NCBI GenBank assembly: GCA_016712525.1
Contig: JADJQX010000007.1
Location: forward strand, 868,001 to 932,000
Length of the DNA: 64,000 nucleotides
From: Myxococcales bacterium
GTDB lineage: Bacteria > Myxococcota_A > Polyangia > Polyangiales > Polyangiaceae
Direction of reading: 5' to 3'
Under the pieces are notes generated by a model. The model had not been told where the DNA came from, ran no database searches, and worked only from the letters and a program-made list of their open reading frames with translations. Shown one piece after another: positions 25,717 to 34,868 of the stretch. The position numbers were made by a program, and so were the translations under genes. Position 1 is the first letter of the stretch; each line of letters opens with the position of its first letter.

Positions 25717-27252
25717 TCAGTCGTTCGGGGGAGGCGTGGCGCACTTGATCGCGCCGCCGTCGTCCGTGAGCGCCTTCTCGTCGGCGGGGCACGCCGCAGG
25801 GGCGGGTGCGCCGAGCGTGACGCTCGCGACCCAGTCGGCCACGTAGTCGGCGCGCGCATCGACGATGCCGCCGTGGGTGGCGTCGGCCTCGTAACACACG
25901 GTCGTCTTGGTGCCGTCTTGCTTCAGGCGATCGAGGGCGCACTGCATGCGGTTCGGCGGGATGGTCGTGTCCTTGCCGCCGTAGAGGAGGAGCATGGGCG
26001 TCTGCGCGGCCTTGCCCGTGAGGCGCGGGCGGTCGTCCTTGTAGCGCTTCTGCCACTTCACGCAGACCGTGTCGGCCGGATCGCAGTCGTTGATGCCCGC
26101 CGAGACGAGGGCGACCTTCTTCACGAACTCCGGATCGAAGATGTCCTCCGGGAAGGTCCCGAGGGCCTCGAGGGCGGGGTACTTCCCCGACCAGCACGTG
26201 CTGTCGACGAACGCCTTCACCTGGTCTTGTTTTCCGGGGGCGAAGAGCTTCTTCCCCTCGCCGGGGCCGTCGAGCAGCTCGGCGTGCGTGTAGTGGTACC
26301 AGGCCGAGACGGCCGTGATCGAAGGCGACGTGGCGATGGGGTAGTCCTTGCTCACGCCGCTGAAGAGCGCCGCGCCCCACGAGCGCTGCGAGAGCCAGAG
26401 GGGGGCGTACACGGCGACCGCGGCCACGTCGAGCCCGGCCCCGTAGCTCTCGGCGAGCGCGAGCGCCGAGAGGGCCGAGTGCCCGCCCTGCGAGTGCCCG
26501 ACGAGGACCACCTTCGGGTCGAGGACGGGGAATAGCTTGCGGATGGCGCGCGCCGAGTCGAGCGTCGATTTGCCGACGTCGGCCGCACCCGCGTAGACGC
26601 TCGGCGGGTTGCCGGCGGCGCCGTACCCCGCGTACCCCGCGAGGTCCGGGAGGACGACGGCATAGCCCGCGCCGACGAGCGGGTACACGAGGCTGTAGAG
26701 GTCGTCGTTGACCGACTCGGCCGCCGGATCGAATTTCGAGGCGGTGCACGCCGCGGCCTGGCCACGGCTCCCGCGCGCAGCCACGACCACCGGGAGCTTG
26801 TCGGCCCTCGGCGTCGTCGGCACGTACACGATGCCGCTCGAGTAGCCGGCCGAGCCCTTTTCGTCGCCGCGCTCGGTCTGGAACTGGATCTTGAACACGC
26901 GAGCGCCGGTGGTCGGCGGTTTGCCCTTGTAGCCGACCTCGGCGAGCTTCGTGGCGATCGCCTCCTTGGAGAGCTCGGCGTCCGCGCCGCATTTCAGCAC
27001 CTCGCCGCGCTTCGACGGGTCGGCCGCGAGGGCCGCGCCCGGGGCGTCGTAGATGCTGGCGGGGGCATCGGCGCAGGGGATGGCCGGGGTCTTCAGCGTG
27101 AGCCCTCCGCTCCCGCCGTCCTCGCATTGCTCCTTCGCGGGATCGCAGGTGCCGGGCGGGTTCTCGATGGGCTTGTCCTCGGAGCAACCGACGAACGCGA
27201 CGGTCGCGAGGAGGGTGGACGAGAGGGCTGCGACGAAAGCGAGGTGCTTCAT
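25717..27252 (-). CDS. Secreted lipase-type alpha/beta hydrolase, lipoprotein
   Basis: 511 residues. A signal peptide with lipobox Cys23 is followed by a Cys-rich linker (C36, C43, C60). The hydrolase core has the nucleophile Ser254 in GHSQGG, an acidic residue in YGGKDTT and a His in DATHGG, completing a catalytic triad in the style of fungal/bacterial secretory lipases (LIP family). Eight or more cysteines suggest disulfides and an extracytoplasmic site. GGAG precedes the ATG at 27252. It probably hydrolyses lipids or polymer esters during predation or feeding. It is divergent from the hemerythrin gene. Confidence 0.86.
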   Translation of the reverse strand: MKHLAFVAALSSTLLATVAFVGCSEDKPIENPPGTCDPAKEQCEDGGSGGLTLKTPAIPCADAPASIYDAPGAALAADPSKRGEVLKCGADAELSKEAIATKLAEVGYKGKPPTTGARVFKIQFQTERGDEKGSAGYSSGIVYVPTTPRADKLPVVVAARGSRGQAAACTASKFDPAAESVNDDLYSLVYPLVGAGYAVVLPDLAGYAGYGAAGNPPSVYAGAADVGKSTLDSARAIRKLFPVLDPKVVLVGHSQGGHSALSALALAESYGAGLDVAAVAVYAPLWLSQRSWGAALFSGVSKDYPIATSPSITAVSAWYHYTHAELLDGPGEGKKLFAPGKQDQVKAFVDSTCWSGKYPALEALGTFPEDIFDPEFVKKVALVSAGINDCDPADTVCVKWQKRYKDDRPRLTGKAAQTPMLLLYGGKDTTIPPNRMQCALDRLKQDGTKTTVCYEADATHGGIVDARADYVADWVASVTLGAPAPAACPADEKALTDDGGAIKCATPPPND

Positions 27253-27450
27253 GGGTCTCCGATGGAGGCGAGAGGGCTTTGGGCAGGCCCGTTTCACGGA
27301 CCGGGCACCAAACGACAAGTCTACCACGTAGGACTCGAGCATACACCCGCCCCCGGCAAAATGGCGGGCCGGCGGGAAGTGTGGAAAATCGCCGCGGAAT
27401 CCATCAGAGTCGAGGGCGCTTCGCCCGGGGGGGCCGACCCGAGAACAGCC

Positions 27451-27915
27451 ATGACCGCCGAACCGCTCGACGACCTCACCCACGACCACGCGCACATGTC
27501 GCGCCTCGTCGCCGAGGCGCGCGAGCTCGTGCACTCGGTGGGAACGACCCCGGGGGACGCACAGTCCCGCGCCGCCCTCGGCGAAGCGCTCGAGTCTCTG
27601 CTCGACGATCTCGCGACCCATTTCGCGCGGGAAGAAGAGGGGCTCTTCCCGTTCGTCGCGGCCCGCCTGCCCGAGTCCTCGGCGCGCCTCCGCGGGCTCA
27701 CCCAGCTCCACGACGGCCTCTGCGGTGCGCTCGGGCGCATGCTCAGGCAGCTCGACGAGCCCGAGCCCGAGAAGGCCCTCGCGGCGATGTTCGAGCGCTT
27801 CGAGGTCGCGTACGCCGAGCACTCGCACGAGGAGCGCGACCTCATCGCGGCCCTCCCGAAGGCCCTCTCGGGGGACGACCTCGCCGAGCTTCGAGGCATC
27901 CTCGAGTCGCTTTGA
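27451..27915 (+). CDS. Hemerythrin-like HHE-domain protein
   Basis: 154 residues. A four-helix bundle with metal-ligand candidates in order: HDHAH (11-15), the HFAREEEGLFP segment, a His in QLHDG, and HSHEERD near residue 130. Hemerythrin-like proteins bind a di-iron centre and sense or carry oxygen or nitric oxide, or take part in iron homeostasis. Its TGA overlaps the TTG start of the next gene (27912-27915), so the two are translationally coupled. Cytoplasmic, no signal peptide. Confidence 0.85.
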   Translation: MTAEPLDDLTHDHAHMSRLVAEARELVHSVGTTPGDAQSRAALGEALESLLDDLATHFAREEEGLFPFVAARLPESSARLRGLTQLHDGLCGALGRMLRQLDEPEPEKALAAMFERFEVAYAEHSHEERDLIAALPKALSGDDLAELRGILESL

Positions 27916-28706
27916 GGCTCTACGTCCTCGGCTCCGGGTCGACCGGGAACGCCGTCCTCGTGCAGGCGGGTGAAACGCGTGTCCTCGTCGACGCGGGGCT
28001 CGGCCCGGTCGCGTGCGTGAAGCGCCTCCGCGCCCTCGGCGCCGACCTCTTTCCACGCGGGGTCGACGCGCTCGTCGTCACGCACGAGCACGCCGATCAC
28101 GCCGGCCACGTGCTCCCTCTCGCGAAGGCGCTCCGTTGTCCGCTCGTGCTCCACGACGGGATCGCGGCGCCCGTCGCACGGCGGAGGTTCCCCGTGGTTC
28201 GCCTCGGGGGCGGCCCTGTCGACCTCGGCGAGCTCCGCATCGAGGCGTTCCCGTTGCCCCACGACGCGCCGAACGTCGCGCTCCGCCTCTCGTCGCGCGA
28301 CAGGTCCGTGGCCTACGCCACCGATCTCGGCCACGCCCCCGCGGGCCTCGCGGCGTTCCTCGCGGCGAGCGACGCCGTGCTCCTCGAGGCCAACCATTGC
28401 CACGAGGCGCTCGCGGTGGGCCCGTACACGGAGCGTCTCCGTAGGAGAATATCAAGCAATATCGGACATTTGTCGAACGTCGAGGCGGGGCTCTTGGTCC
28501 GCGACGTGCGTGCGCTCGGCGACCCTCTCGTCGCGCTCTGTCACCTGTCCCAGGTCAACAACTCCCCCGAGCTCGCGCTCCGCGACGTCGGCCGTCTCGC
28601 GCCTCTCGCGCGCCTCACGGTGCTCCCGCACGGCGAGCCCGTCGTGGTCGACGTGGAACGCGCCCGGACCCGCGCCGCGGTTCAGCTCGCGCTCGGGCTC
28701 GGTTGA
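27912..28706 (+). CDS. MBL-fold metallo-hydrolase (YycJ/WalJ-like)
   Basis: 264 residues from a TTG at 27912 that overlaps the hemerythrin stop. The start LYVLGSGSTGNA and the metal motif THEHADHAGH are typical of the YycJ/WalJ branch of beta-lactamase-fold hydrolases, putative nucleases linked to cell-wall or DNA processing. Later metal ligands include His in FPLPHDA, Asp in YATDLGH, His/Glu in EANHCHE and the final His in ALCHLSQVNNS, so the di-metal site looks complete. The codons at 28440-28475 (AGG, AGA, ATA, TCA) are atypical. Confidence 0.87.
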   Translation: MRLYVLGSGSTGNAVLVQAGETRVLVDAGLGPVACVKRLRALGADLFPRGVDALVVTHEHADHAGHVLPLAKALRCPLVLHDGIAAPVARRRFPVVRLGGGPVDLGELRIEAFPLPHDAPNVALRLSSRDRSVAYATDLGHAPAGLAAFLAASDAVLLEANHCHEALAVGPYTERLRRRISSNIGHLSNVEAGLLVRDVRALGDPLVALCHLSQVNNSPELALRDVGRLAPLARLTVLPHGEPVVVDVERARTRAAVQLALGLG

Positions 28707-28812
28707 GCGTCGTGGCGCGCGGCGCGTAGCCGTCGACGCGGCGCGAGGCCGAGTGCTTCGCCAGCCCACGCACCGCTTGCGAACGACGGACCCACGACAC
28801 TAGAAGGGCGCC

Positions 28813-29109
28813 ATGACCACCGTCCGAACCGTCCAGTGCGTGAAGCTCAAGAAGGAACTGCCGGGCCTCGCGCGCCCTCCGTACAAAAACGAGCTCGGGC
28901 AGCGCATCTTCGACGAGGTCTCGAAAGAGGCGTGGGACATGTGGCTCAAGGACTCGGTGAAGTTCATCAACACCTACCGGGTGGACCTCACGTCGGCCGA
29001 CGGCCAAAAGTTCATGTTCAAGCAGTGCGCCATCTACTTCGGCTTCGAGGACGGCGAGATGGCGCAGACCGCGTTCGTCCCGGCCGAAGAGAAGAAGAAG
29101 GAGGGCTGA
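28813..29109 (+). CDS. yggX: Probable Fe(2+)-trafficking protein YggX
   Basis: 98 residues. The YggX signature is clear: the start RTVQCVKLKKELPGL with the conserved Cys, then PPYKNELGQRIFDEVSKEAW and WLKDSVKFINTYRVDL. YggX protects Fe-S clusters from oxidative damage. The C-terminal third (after about residue 60) diverges from the enteric form and ends in a charged EEKKKEG tail. It lies six bases before a giant Fe-S flavoprotein gene, whose ribosome site (AAGGAGGG) overlaps the yggX 3' end, so joint expression is very likely and functionally sensible. Confidence 0.9.
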   Translation: MTTVRTVQCVKLKKELPGLARPPYKNELGQRIFDEVSKEAWDMWLKDSVKFINTYRVDLTSADGQKFMFKQCAIYFGFEDGEMAQTAFVPAEEKKKEG

Positions 29110-29115
29110 GGCGCC

Positions 29116-32100
29116 GTGGCTACGATCTCCTCCGGGGCCTTCGGCTCTTCTTCGATGCTCCTCCGCCCCAGCGAGGGCAGCGCGCCCGAGCTCACCCTCG
29201 GTGTTCCGGGCTTCTCGTACGCGGACCTGTTCGAGCCCGCGAAGCTCGAGGAGCTCCACGGGCTCTTCTTGCGCTGGTTCGCGTCCGAGGCGAAAGACGC
29301 CTCCGAGACGTTCGCGCGCTACGCGGCCTGCCAGGGCAAAGGCATGACCCCCGAGGAGACGAGCGTCGCCGTGCTCGCGGCCGCGCCCTACGTGTCTCGG
29401 TTCGTCGGCAAGCTCTTCGGCGTCGAGGCCGAGCTCGCGTCCATCGCCGAGGCGACGGGCGAGCGTGGGCCCTTGTGGGCCTTCAAGGCGCAATTCGCGA
29501 AGAAGCGTGTCCTCCGTGAGGGGGCAGGGAAGTCGTGGAAGGGCTCGGGGGCCGACGCCTCCGCGGTGGTGGAGATCTCCCTGCGCGCGCTCGGCGCCCC
29601 GTCGGACGACGACGAGCTCCGCACGGCCAAGGTCGTCGTGGCCGTCGTCGCCATCGACGACACCGCGCGAAAGAGCGCGAAGGCCGGCGGCGCGACGTTC
29701 ACCCCGGAGCTCCGCGCGCGCGCCGAGTCCCTCCGGCAAGCGCTCGCCTCCGCGTCGACCACCAAGGACCTCGCGGCCCACGTGACGGCTCGTGCGGCAG
29801 ACGCCGCGACCGACGCCGAGGACGGTGCGCTCGCCGCGTTCGTGCTCGACGCCTTCGAGGCGCACCTCGCGCACCGGCGGCACGATCACGCCGATCCGGC
29901 CCACGGATGGCCCTCCCTGCACGCCCCGAAGAACCTCGATTTCTCGGCCCTCGTCACCGTGGCCCGTCCCGACGCCGCCCTGCCCGAAGCGTTCGTGGGG
30001 CCCGCCGACCACCGGCGTCACCGCGATGGCTTCGCCCTCACCGACCGGCGCATGGGCGCCCGCGCGGTCGAGCAGGAGATCGACTACTGCCTCTACTGCC
30101 ACGAGCGCGACAAAGACTCGTGCTCGAAGGGGCTCCGCGACAACAAAACGGGCGAGGTGAAGAAGAACCCGCTCGGCGTCTTGCTCGAGGGCTGCCCCCT
30201 CGAGGAGCGCATCAGCGAGATGCACCTGCTCCGGCGTGGGGGCGACGTGCTCGGGGCGCTCGCCACGATCTGCATCGACAACCCCATGTGCCCCGGCACC
30301 GGGCACCGCATCTGCAACGACTGCATGAAGGCCTGCGTCTTCCAGAAGCAGGAGCCGGTCAACATCCCGCAGGCCGAGACGCGCGTCCTCACCGAGGTGC
30401 TCGAGCTCCCGTATGGGCTCGAAATCTATGGGTTTTTGACGCGCTGGAACCCGCTCAACGTCGTCCGCCCCTACAGCCTCCCGTACAACGGGAAGAACGT
30501 GCTCGTCGTGGGGCTCGGCCCGGCGGGCTACACCCTCGCCCATCACCTCACTCGCGAGGGGTTCTCGGTCACGGCGGTCGACGGGCTCAAGCTCGAGCCG
30601 CTCCCCGCGGAGCTCGTCGGCACGGCCGAGGCACCGCCTGCGCCCGTGCGTGACTACGCGGCGCTCTACCACGAGCTCGACGAGCGTCTTCTCCTCGGGT
30701 TCGGCGGCGTGTCCGAGTACGGGATCACCGTCCGGTGGGACAAGAACTTCCTCACGGTGCTCTACGTCACGCTCGCGCGGAACAAGCTCCTCCGCATGTA
30801 CGGCGGGGTCCGCTTCGGCGGCACGCTCACGCTCGACGACGCGTGGGACCTCGGCTTCGATCACGTCGCGCTCGCGGCGGGGGCGGGCCGGCCGACCATC
30901 ATCGACATGAAGAACAACCTCGCCCGCGGCATCCGCAAGGCGAGCGACTTCCTGATGGCCCTCCAGCTCACGGGGGCCTACAAAAAGTCCACGATCGCGA
31001 ACCTCCAGGTGTCGCTCCCGGCCATCGTCATCGGTGGAGGTCTCACCGCGATCGACACGGCGACCGAGCTCATCGCCTACTACCCGGTCCAGATCGAGAA
31101 GACCCTCACGCGGATCCGCGGGCTCACCGCCGAGCGCGGCGAGGCGGCCGTCCGGGCCATGTTCGACGACGAAGAGTGGGCGACGCTCTCGACGCACCTC
31201 GCGCACGCCGAGGAGCTCGAGGCCGAGCGCGCACGCGCCGCGGCCGAGGGGCGCGATCCCGACCTCCAAGGCCTCGTCACGAAGTGGGGAGGCGTCTCCC
31301 TCGTGTACCGCAAGTCGGTGCAAGACTCGCCCGCGTACCGCCTGAACCACGAGGAGGTCCACGAGAGCCTCGCCGAGGGCGTGCGCTACGTCGAGAACCT
31401 CTCGCCCGTCGAGGCCCTCCTCGACGGCTTCGGTCACGTCCGCGGCGTGCTCTTCAAGCGCCCCGACGGCTCCACGATCGAGCTGCCCGCGCGCACCGTG
31501 TGTGTCGCGGCGGGCACGAGCCCGAACGTCACGTACGAGAAGGAGTACGAAGGGACGTTCCAGCTCGACGCAAGAAAGCAGTACTTTCAAGTGCATACGG
31601 CTCGTCGGAGCGAGGGCCGCACGGAGCTCGCGGTGGCGAAGCCGCGCGAGGGGTTCTTCACGAGCTACGAGAAGGACGGCAAGGTCGTCAGCATCTACGG
31701 CGACAACCACCCGCACTACGCCGGGAGCGTCGTCCGCGCGATGGCGAGCGGCAAGGACGGCTACCGTCACGTCGCCGCGCTCTTCCCCGAGCTGCGAGAG
31801 CTCTCGTCCGCCGATCAGCCCGCCCGTGATCGCGCCCTCGCCGAGCGAAACGCGCGCCTCGACGCCGAGCTGCTCGCGACCGTCGTCGAGGTGAAGCGCC
31901 TCACGAAGACGATCGTCGAGGTGGTGGTCAAGGCGCCGCTCGCGGCCCGCAAGTTCAAGCCGGGCCAGTTCTATCGGCTGCAGAACTTCGAGTCGCTCGC
32001 GCCCGTCGTCGACGGCACCCGCCTCGCCATGGAGGGCCTCGCGCTCACCGGCGCGTGGACCTCTCCCGAGGAGGGGCTCATGGGCACCATCGTGCTCGAG

Positions 32101-32847
32101 ATGGGCGGCTCGTCGCGCCTCTGCGCCGCGCTCCGACCCGGCGAGCCCGTGGTCCTCATGGGGCCGACGGGCGCACCCACCGAGATCGGCGCGGGCGAGA
32201 CGGTGCTGCTCCTCGGGGGCGGCCTCGGCAACGCCGTGCTCTTCTCGATCGCGCGCGCCTTCAAGGCGCTCGGCGCCAAGGTGATCTACTTCGCCGGCTA
32301 CAAAGACGGCGAGGACCTCTTCAAACAAGAGGACATCGAGGCCCACACCGATCAGGTGGTCTGGTGCACCGACAAGGGCAGGGAGGTCACGCCTCGGCGC
32401 CCTCAGGACTGCCACTTCCGTGGCAACATCGTCCAGGCCGCGCTCGCGTTCGGCAAGGGCGAGCTCGTCCGCCCCGTCGCCCGCCTGTCCGAGGTGTCGC
32501 GCATCATCGCCATCGGCTCCGACCGCATGATGGCCGCCGTCCAAGAGGCACGCCACGGCGTGCTCCGCCCGCTCCTCGATCCGAAGCACCTCGCCATCGG
32601 CAGCATCAACTCGCCGATGCAGTGCATGATGAAAGAGATCTGCGCCCAGTGCCTGCAGAAGCACCGCGATCCTGCGACCGGCAAAGAGACGGTCGTGTTC
32701 TCGTGCTTCAACCAGGACCAAGAGCTCGACGCCGTCGACTTCGCGCATCTGCGTGAACGGCTCCGCGCGAACTCGGTGCAGGAGAAAATCGCGAACGCGT
32801 GGCTCGATAGCCTTGTTCGTAAGCGTCCGGAATTGTTGATTATTTAG
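29116..32847 (+). CDS. Multidomain Fe-S flavoprotein: GltD-like oxidoreductase fused to PyrK-like ferredoxin reductase
   Basis: 1243 residues from a GTG with a strong SD. Order of parts: a helical N-terminal domain (about 20-250) I do not recognise; a Cys cluster C325/C328/C336; a second cluster C392/C400/C403/C407 in GltD/HcrD style; a pyridine-nucleotide-disulfide oxidoreductase core with an FAD GxGxxG at 466-471 and an NAD site near 640; then a ferredoxin-reductase/PyrK-like module (about 910-1210) ending in C1170-x5-C1176-x2-C1179-x17-C1197, the pattern of a PyrK 2Fe-2S cluster. It therefore looks like an electron-bifurcating or NADPH-channeling enzyme similar to NfnAB or to GltD+PyrK, in one chain. 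The electron acceptor is unknown. Co-transcribed with yggX. Confidence 0.85.
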   Translation: MATISSGAFGSSSMLLRPSEGSAPELTLGVPGFSYADLFEPAKLEELHGLFLRWFASEAKDASETFARYAACQGKGMTPEETSVAVLAAAPYVSRFVGKLFGVEAELASIAEATGERGPLWAFKAQFAKKRVLREGAGKSWKGSGADASAVVEISLRALGAPSDDDELRTAKVVVAVVAIDDTARKSAKAGGATFTPELRARAESLRQALASASTTKDLAAHVTARAADAATDAEDGALAAFVLDAFEAHLAHRRHDHADPAHGWPSLHAPKNLDFSALVTVARPDAALPEAFVGPADHRRHRDGFALTDRRMGARAVEQEIDYCLYCHERDKDSCSKGLRDNKTGEVKKNPLGVLLEGCPLEERISEMHLLRRGGDVLGALATICIDNPMCPGTGHRICNDCMKACVFQKQEPVNIPQAETRVLTEVLELPYGLEIYGFLTRWNPLNVVRPYSLPYNGKNVLVVGLGPAGYTLAHHLTREGFSVTAVDGLKLEPLPAELVGTAEAPPAPVRDYAALYHELDERLLLGFGGVSEYGITVRWDKNFLTVLYVTLARNKLLRMYGGVRFGGTLTLDDAWDLGFDHVALAAGAGRPTIIDMKNNLARGIRKASDFLMALQLTGAYKKSTIANLQVSLPAIVIGGGLTAIDTATELIAYYPVQIEKTLTRIRGLTAERGEAAVRAMFDDEEWATLSTHLAHAEELEAERARAAAEGRDPDLQGLVTKWGGVSLVYRKSVQDSPAYRLNHEEVHESLAEGVRYVENLSPVEALLDGFGHVRGVLFKRPDGSTIELPARTVCVAAGTSPNVTYEKEYEGTFQLDARKQYFQVHTARRSEGRTELAVAKPREGFFTSYEKDGKVVSIYGDNHPHYAGSVVRAMASGKDGYRHVAALFPELRELSSADQPARDRALAERNARLDAELLATVVEVKRLTKTIVEVVVKAPLAARKFKPGQFYRLQNFESLAPVVDGTRLAMEGLALTGAWTSPEEGLMGTIVLEMGGSSRLCAALRPGEPVVLMGPTGAPTEIGAGETVLLLGGGLGNAVLFSIARAFKALGAKVIYFAGYKDGEDLFKQEDIEAHTDQVVWCTDKGREVTPRRPQDCHFRGNIVQAALAFGKGELVRPVARLSEVSRIIAIGSDRMMAAVQEARHGVLRPLLDPKHLAIGSINSPMQCMMKEICAQCLQKHRDPATGKETVVFSCFNQDQELDAVDFAHLRERLRANSVQEKIANAWLDSLVRKRPELLII

Positions 32848-32928
32848 TTCGGAACCGGCGGGCCGCGCGGGCAGGGTGACTTTCCCCCTTCCGTGCGGCT
32901 CGCCATCGTGCGAGTACGGCACGCCCTC

Positions 32929-33672
32929 ATGGCCACGCGCTATCACATCGGTGCCAAAGAACTTCGCGGTGCAATCGAAGCCTACGCGAAGCGGTTCGAC
33001 CTCCTGGAGGTTCGGCTCGCACCGGCCGGACGGGAGGCGCAAGGGCCCACGCCCGCCACGCTTCGCAAGTGGAGGAAGGCCGTTCCTCCCCACTTCGAGT
33101 TCGTCACGGTCCTCGGACCTGCGCTCTCGAAGCTCCGGCCGGGGCCCGAGCTCGAGAAGGAGCTCGAGGCGGCGCTCGCGGCCGTGACGACGCTCCAGTC
33201 GCGCATGATCCTGCTCCCGACGCCCGCGGAGGTCACGCCCACGGCGCTCTCGCGCGACCGCATCGCGCGCCTCCTCGAGCGCCTCCCGCGTGACGTGACC
33301 CAGGTCGCCTGGGAGCCGCGGGGCGTGTGGGAGCTCGAGGACGCGGCCGTGTGGGCGAAGAAGTGGGGCATCTCGCTCGTGGTCGATCCCACGCGGGATC
33401 GCGTCCCCGTCGGCCCCGTGGCCTACGCGCGCCTCCGCGCCATGGGGGAGTCGCGCTCGTTCGGTCCGTCGACCCTCGAGCGCGTCGTCGGGGCCATCGG
33501 AGAGCGCCGCGAGGCCTACGTCCTCATCGACTCTCCCACCGCGCTCGCCGAGTGCAAGAGCCTCCGTTCGCTCGTCCAGAGGTCGCGGTCCTCGAAAGAG
33601 GGCGGTCGAGGGCGCGTGCTCCGGCCCCGCGGCATCACGACGTTCAAGGTCCGGGACGACGAGCAGGAGTAA
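32929..33672 (+). CDS. DUF72 family protein
   Basis: 247 residues from the ATG at 32929 (an upstream in-frame ATG-like start at 32893 is possible). It matches the DUF72 (YecE-like) TIM-barrel family: a YHIGAKEL opening, the FDLLEVRLAP segment, FEFVTVLGP and the VAWEPRGVW strand where homologues have an E-x-R type conserved site. The family is widespread and its biochemical role is unknown. It is followed after five bases by a GGT-like gene whose ribosome site lies in its 3' end, so the two are probably co-expressed. Confidence 0.75.
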   Translation: MATRYHIGAKELRGAIEAYAKRFDLLEVRLAPAGREAQGPTPATLRKWRKAVPPHFEFVTVLGPALSKLRPGPELEKELEAALAAVTTLQSRMILLPTPAEVTPTALSRDRIARLLERLPRDVTQVAWEPRGVWELEDAAVWAKKWGISLVVDPTRDRVPVGPVAYARLRAMGESRSFGPSTLERVVGAIGERREAYVLIDSPTALAECKSLRSLVQRSRSSKEGGRGRVLRPRGITTFKVRDDEQE

Positions 33673-33677
33673 GCCCA

Positions 33678-34730
33678 GTGGAGCCTCGAGACGTCACCCA
33701 GAAACGCGCGCGTGCGACGCACGCCTCGGTGAGCGCGGCCCGCGACGCAGCCGAGGCTCTCTTGCTGAAGGGCAACGCGGTCGACGCCGTGGTGGCCGGT
33801 GTGGCCGCCGCGGCGGCCCTCGAGCCATCCGTGCTGCTCGGTCCGGTGCAGCTCCTCTTCGGAGGCGGTGGCGCGGGCGTGCAGGCGCTCGGCGGCCTCG
33901 TCCTCCAGGGCGGCAAGGGCCAGGACCGGCCACGTGGGTTTCGGGCGGAGGATCCGATCCCGGAGGCGGCGCGCATGGGCGTTCCGGCGCTCCCGGCGGC
34001 GCTCGCGGCGGCGGTCGCCACGGCCGGGCAGGCGAGCTTCTCGCAAGTGCTCGCACCGGCGATCGAGCTCGCCAAAGGCACGCCTCGAAAAGACGTGCTC
34101 GCGCACATCGCCCGTGTGGGGGCGCGTGCCCTGAGCGAGGGCAAGCTCGGGGAAGAGCTATTTCACGCGGGAAATCGCGTCGCCGGCGGCGTCCTGTCGC
34201 GCGAGGACCTCGAGGACGTGGACGTCACCGCGACCCGGCTCGGCGTGGCGAGGGAGGGCGACGGCGCCCGCGGTGTGGTCACCGTCCCGTGGGGAACGGG
34301 GGCGGTCGTCCCCGGGACCGACGAGGACGGTCGTGACGCTCGCGCCAGCCGCGCCGTGCTCGCCGTCGACCGGAACGGTCTCTTCGCGATCGCCGTCTAC
34401 GAGGTCCACCTCGACGCGCTCCGCATCGAGGAGCTCGGTCTCGCGGCCCCTCTCCTCGCGACGCCCGTTCGACGTGGGGAAACGCGGGTGCGCCCAGGCA
34501 CCCCCATCCCGGCGGCGTTTCCAGCGGCGCTCATCGAAAACGCGGGCGCCTTCGAGCTCGCCCTCGTCGTCACGGGTGCCGCGCGTGGCGAGGCCGAGGC
34601 TCGCGCGCTCGTCGAGCGAGCCCTGCGGGGAGAGTCCCCGGAGCGGCCCTCCGCCGGACGAATGCTGGCCGTCGCGCAGTCGGGGCCCGTGGCCCGCTCG
34701 TTCGACGCGGTCGCGCCCGACGCGGGCTGA
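33678..34730 (+). CDS. Gamma-glutamyltransferase-like protein, probably non-catalytic
   Basis: 350 residues from the GTG at 33678, far shorter than real GGT (about 550-580). The N-terminal block (HASVSAARDAAEALLLKGNA, then VDAVVAGVAAAAALEPS and a GGGGAG loop) is clearly that of GGT/Ntn-hydrolase proenzymes, and the FSQVLAPAIELA segment also fits. At the place where GGT has its autocatalytic Thr (TTHxSVVD) this protein reads RASRAVLAVDRNG, so the nucleophile appears to be missing and no self-cleavage is expected. No signal peptide is seen. It may be a degenerate GGT with a binding role. Confidence 0.7.
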   Translation: MEPRDVTQKRARATHASVSAARDAAEALLLKGNAVDAVVAGVAAAAALEPSVLLGPVQLLFGGGGAGVQALGGLVLQGGKGQDRPRGFRAEDPIPEAARMGVPALPAALAAAVATAGQASFSQVLAPAIELAKGTPRKDVLAHIARVGARALSEGKLGEELFHAGNRVAGGVLSREDLEDVDVTATRLGVAREGDGARGVVTVPWGTGAVVPGTDEDGRDARASRAVLAVDRNGLFAIAVYEVHLDALRIEELGLAAPLLATPVRRGETRVRPGTPIPAAFPAALIENAGAFELALVVTGAARGEAEARALVERALRGESPERPSAGRMLAVAQSGPVARSFDAVAPDAG

Positions 34731-34868
34731 GCGCGCTCACCGAATTTCCACGCTCATGATCATCGGGCAAGGCCGCCGATTTCCCTGAGCTCGTCACCCG
34801 AGGTCTCCGTCCTCCGCCCCGCCTCGTGCTCCTCGGGCCCGGCGCAAGACGACGGAGCCGCCTGCTTC

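Noticed and set aside
28615..33093. A 1492-codon open frame on the minus strand opposite the flavoprotein
   Set aside because: It is a shadow frame caused by high GC in third positions. The product is a low-complexity Arg/Glu/Leu mix without motifs, while the opposite strand encodes a protein with clear cofactor motifs.
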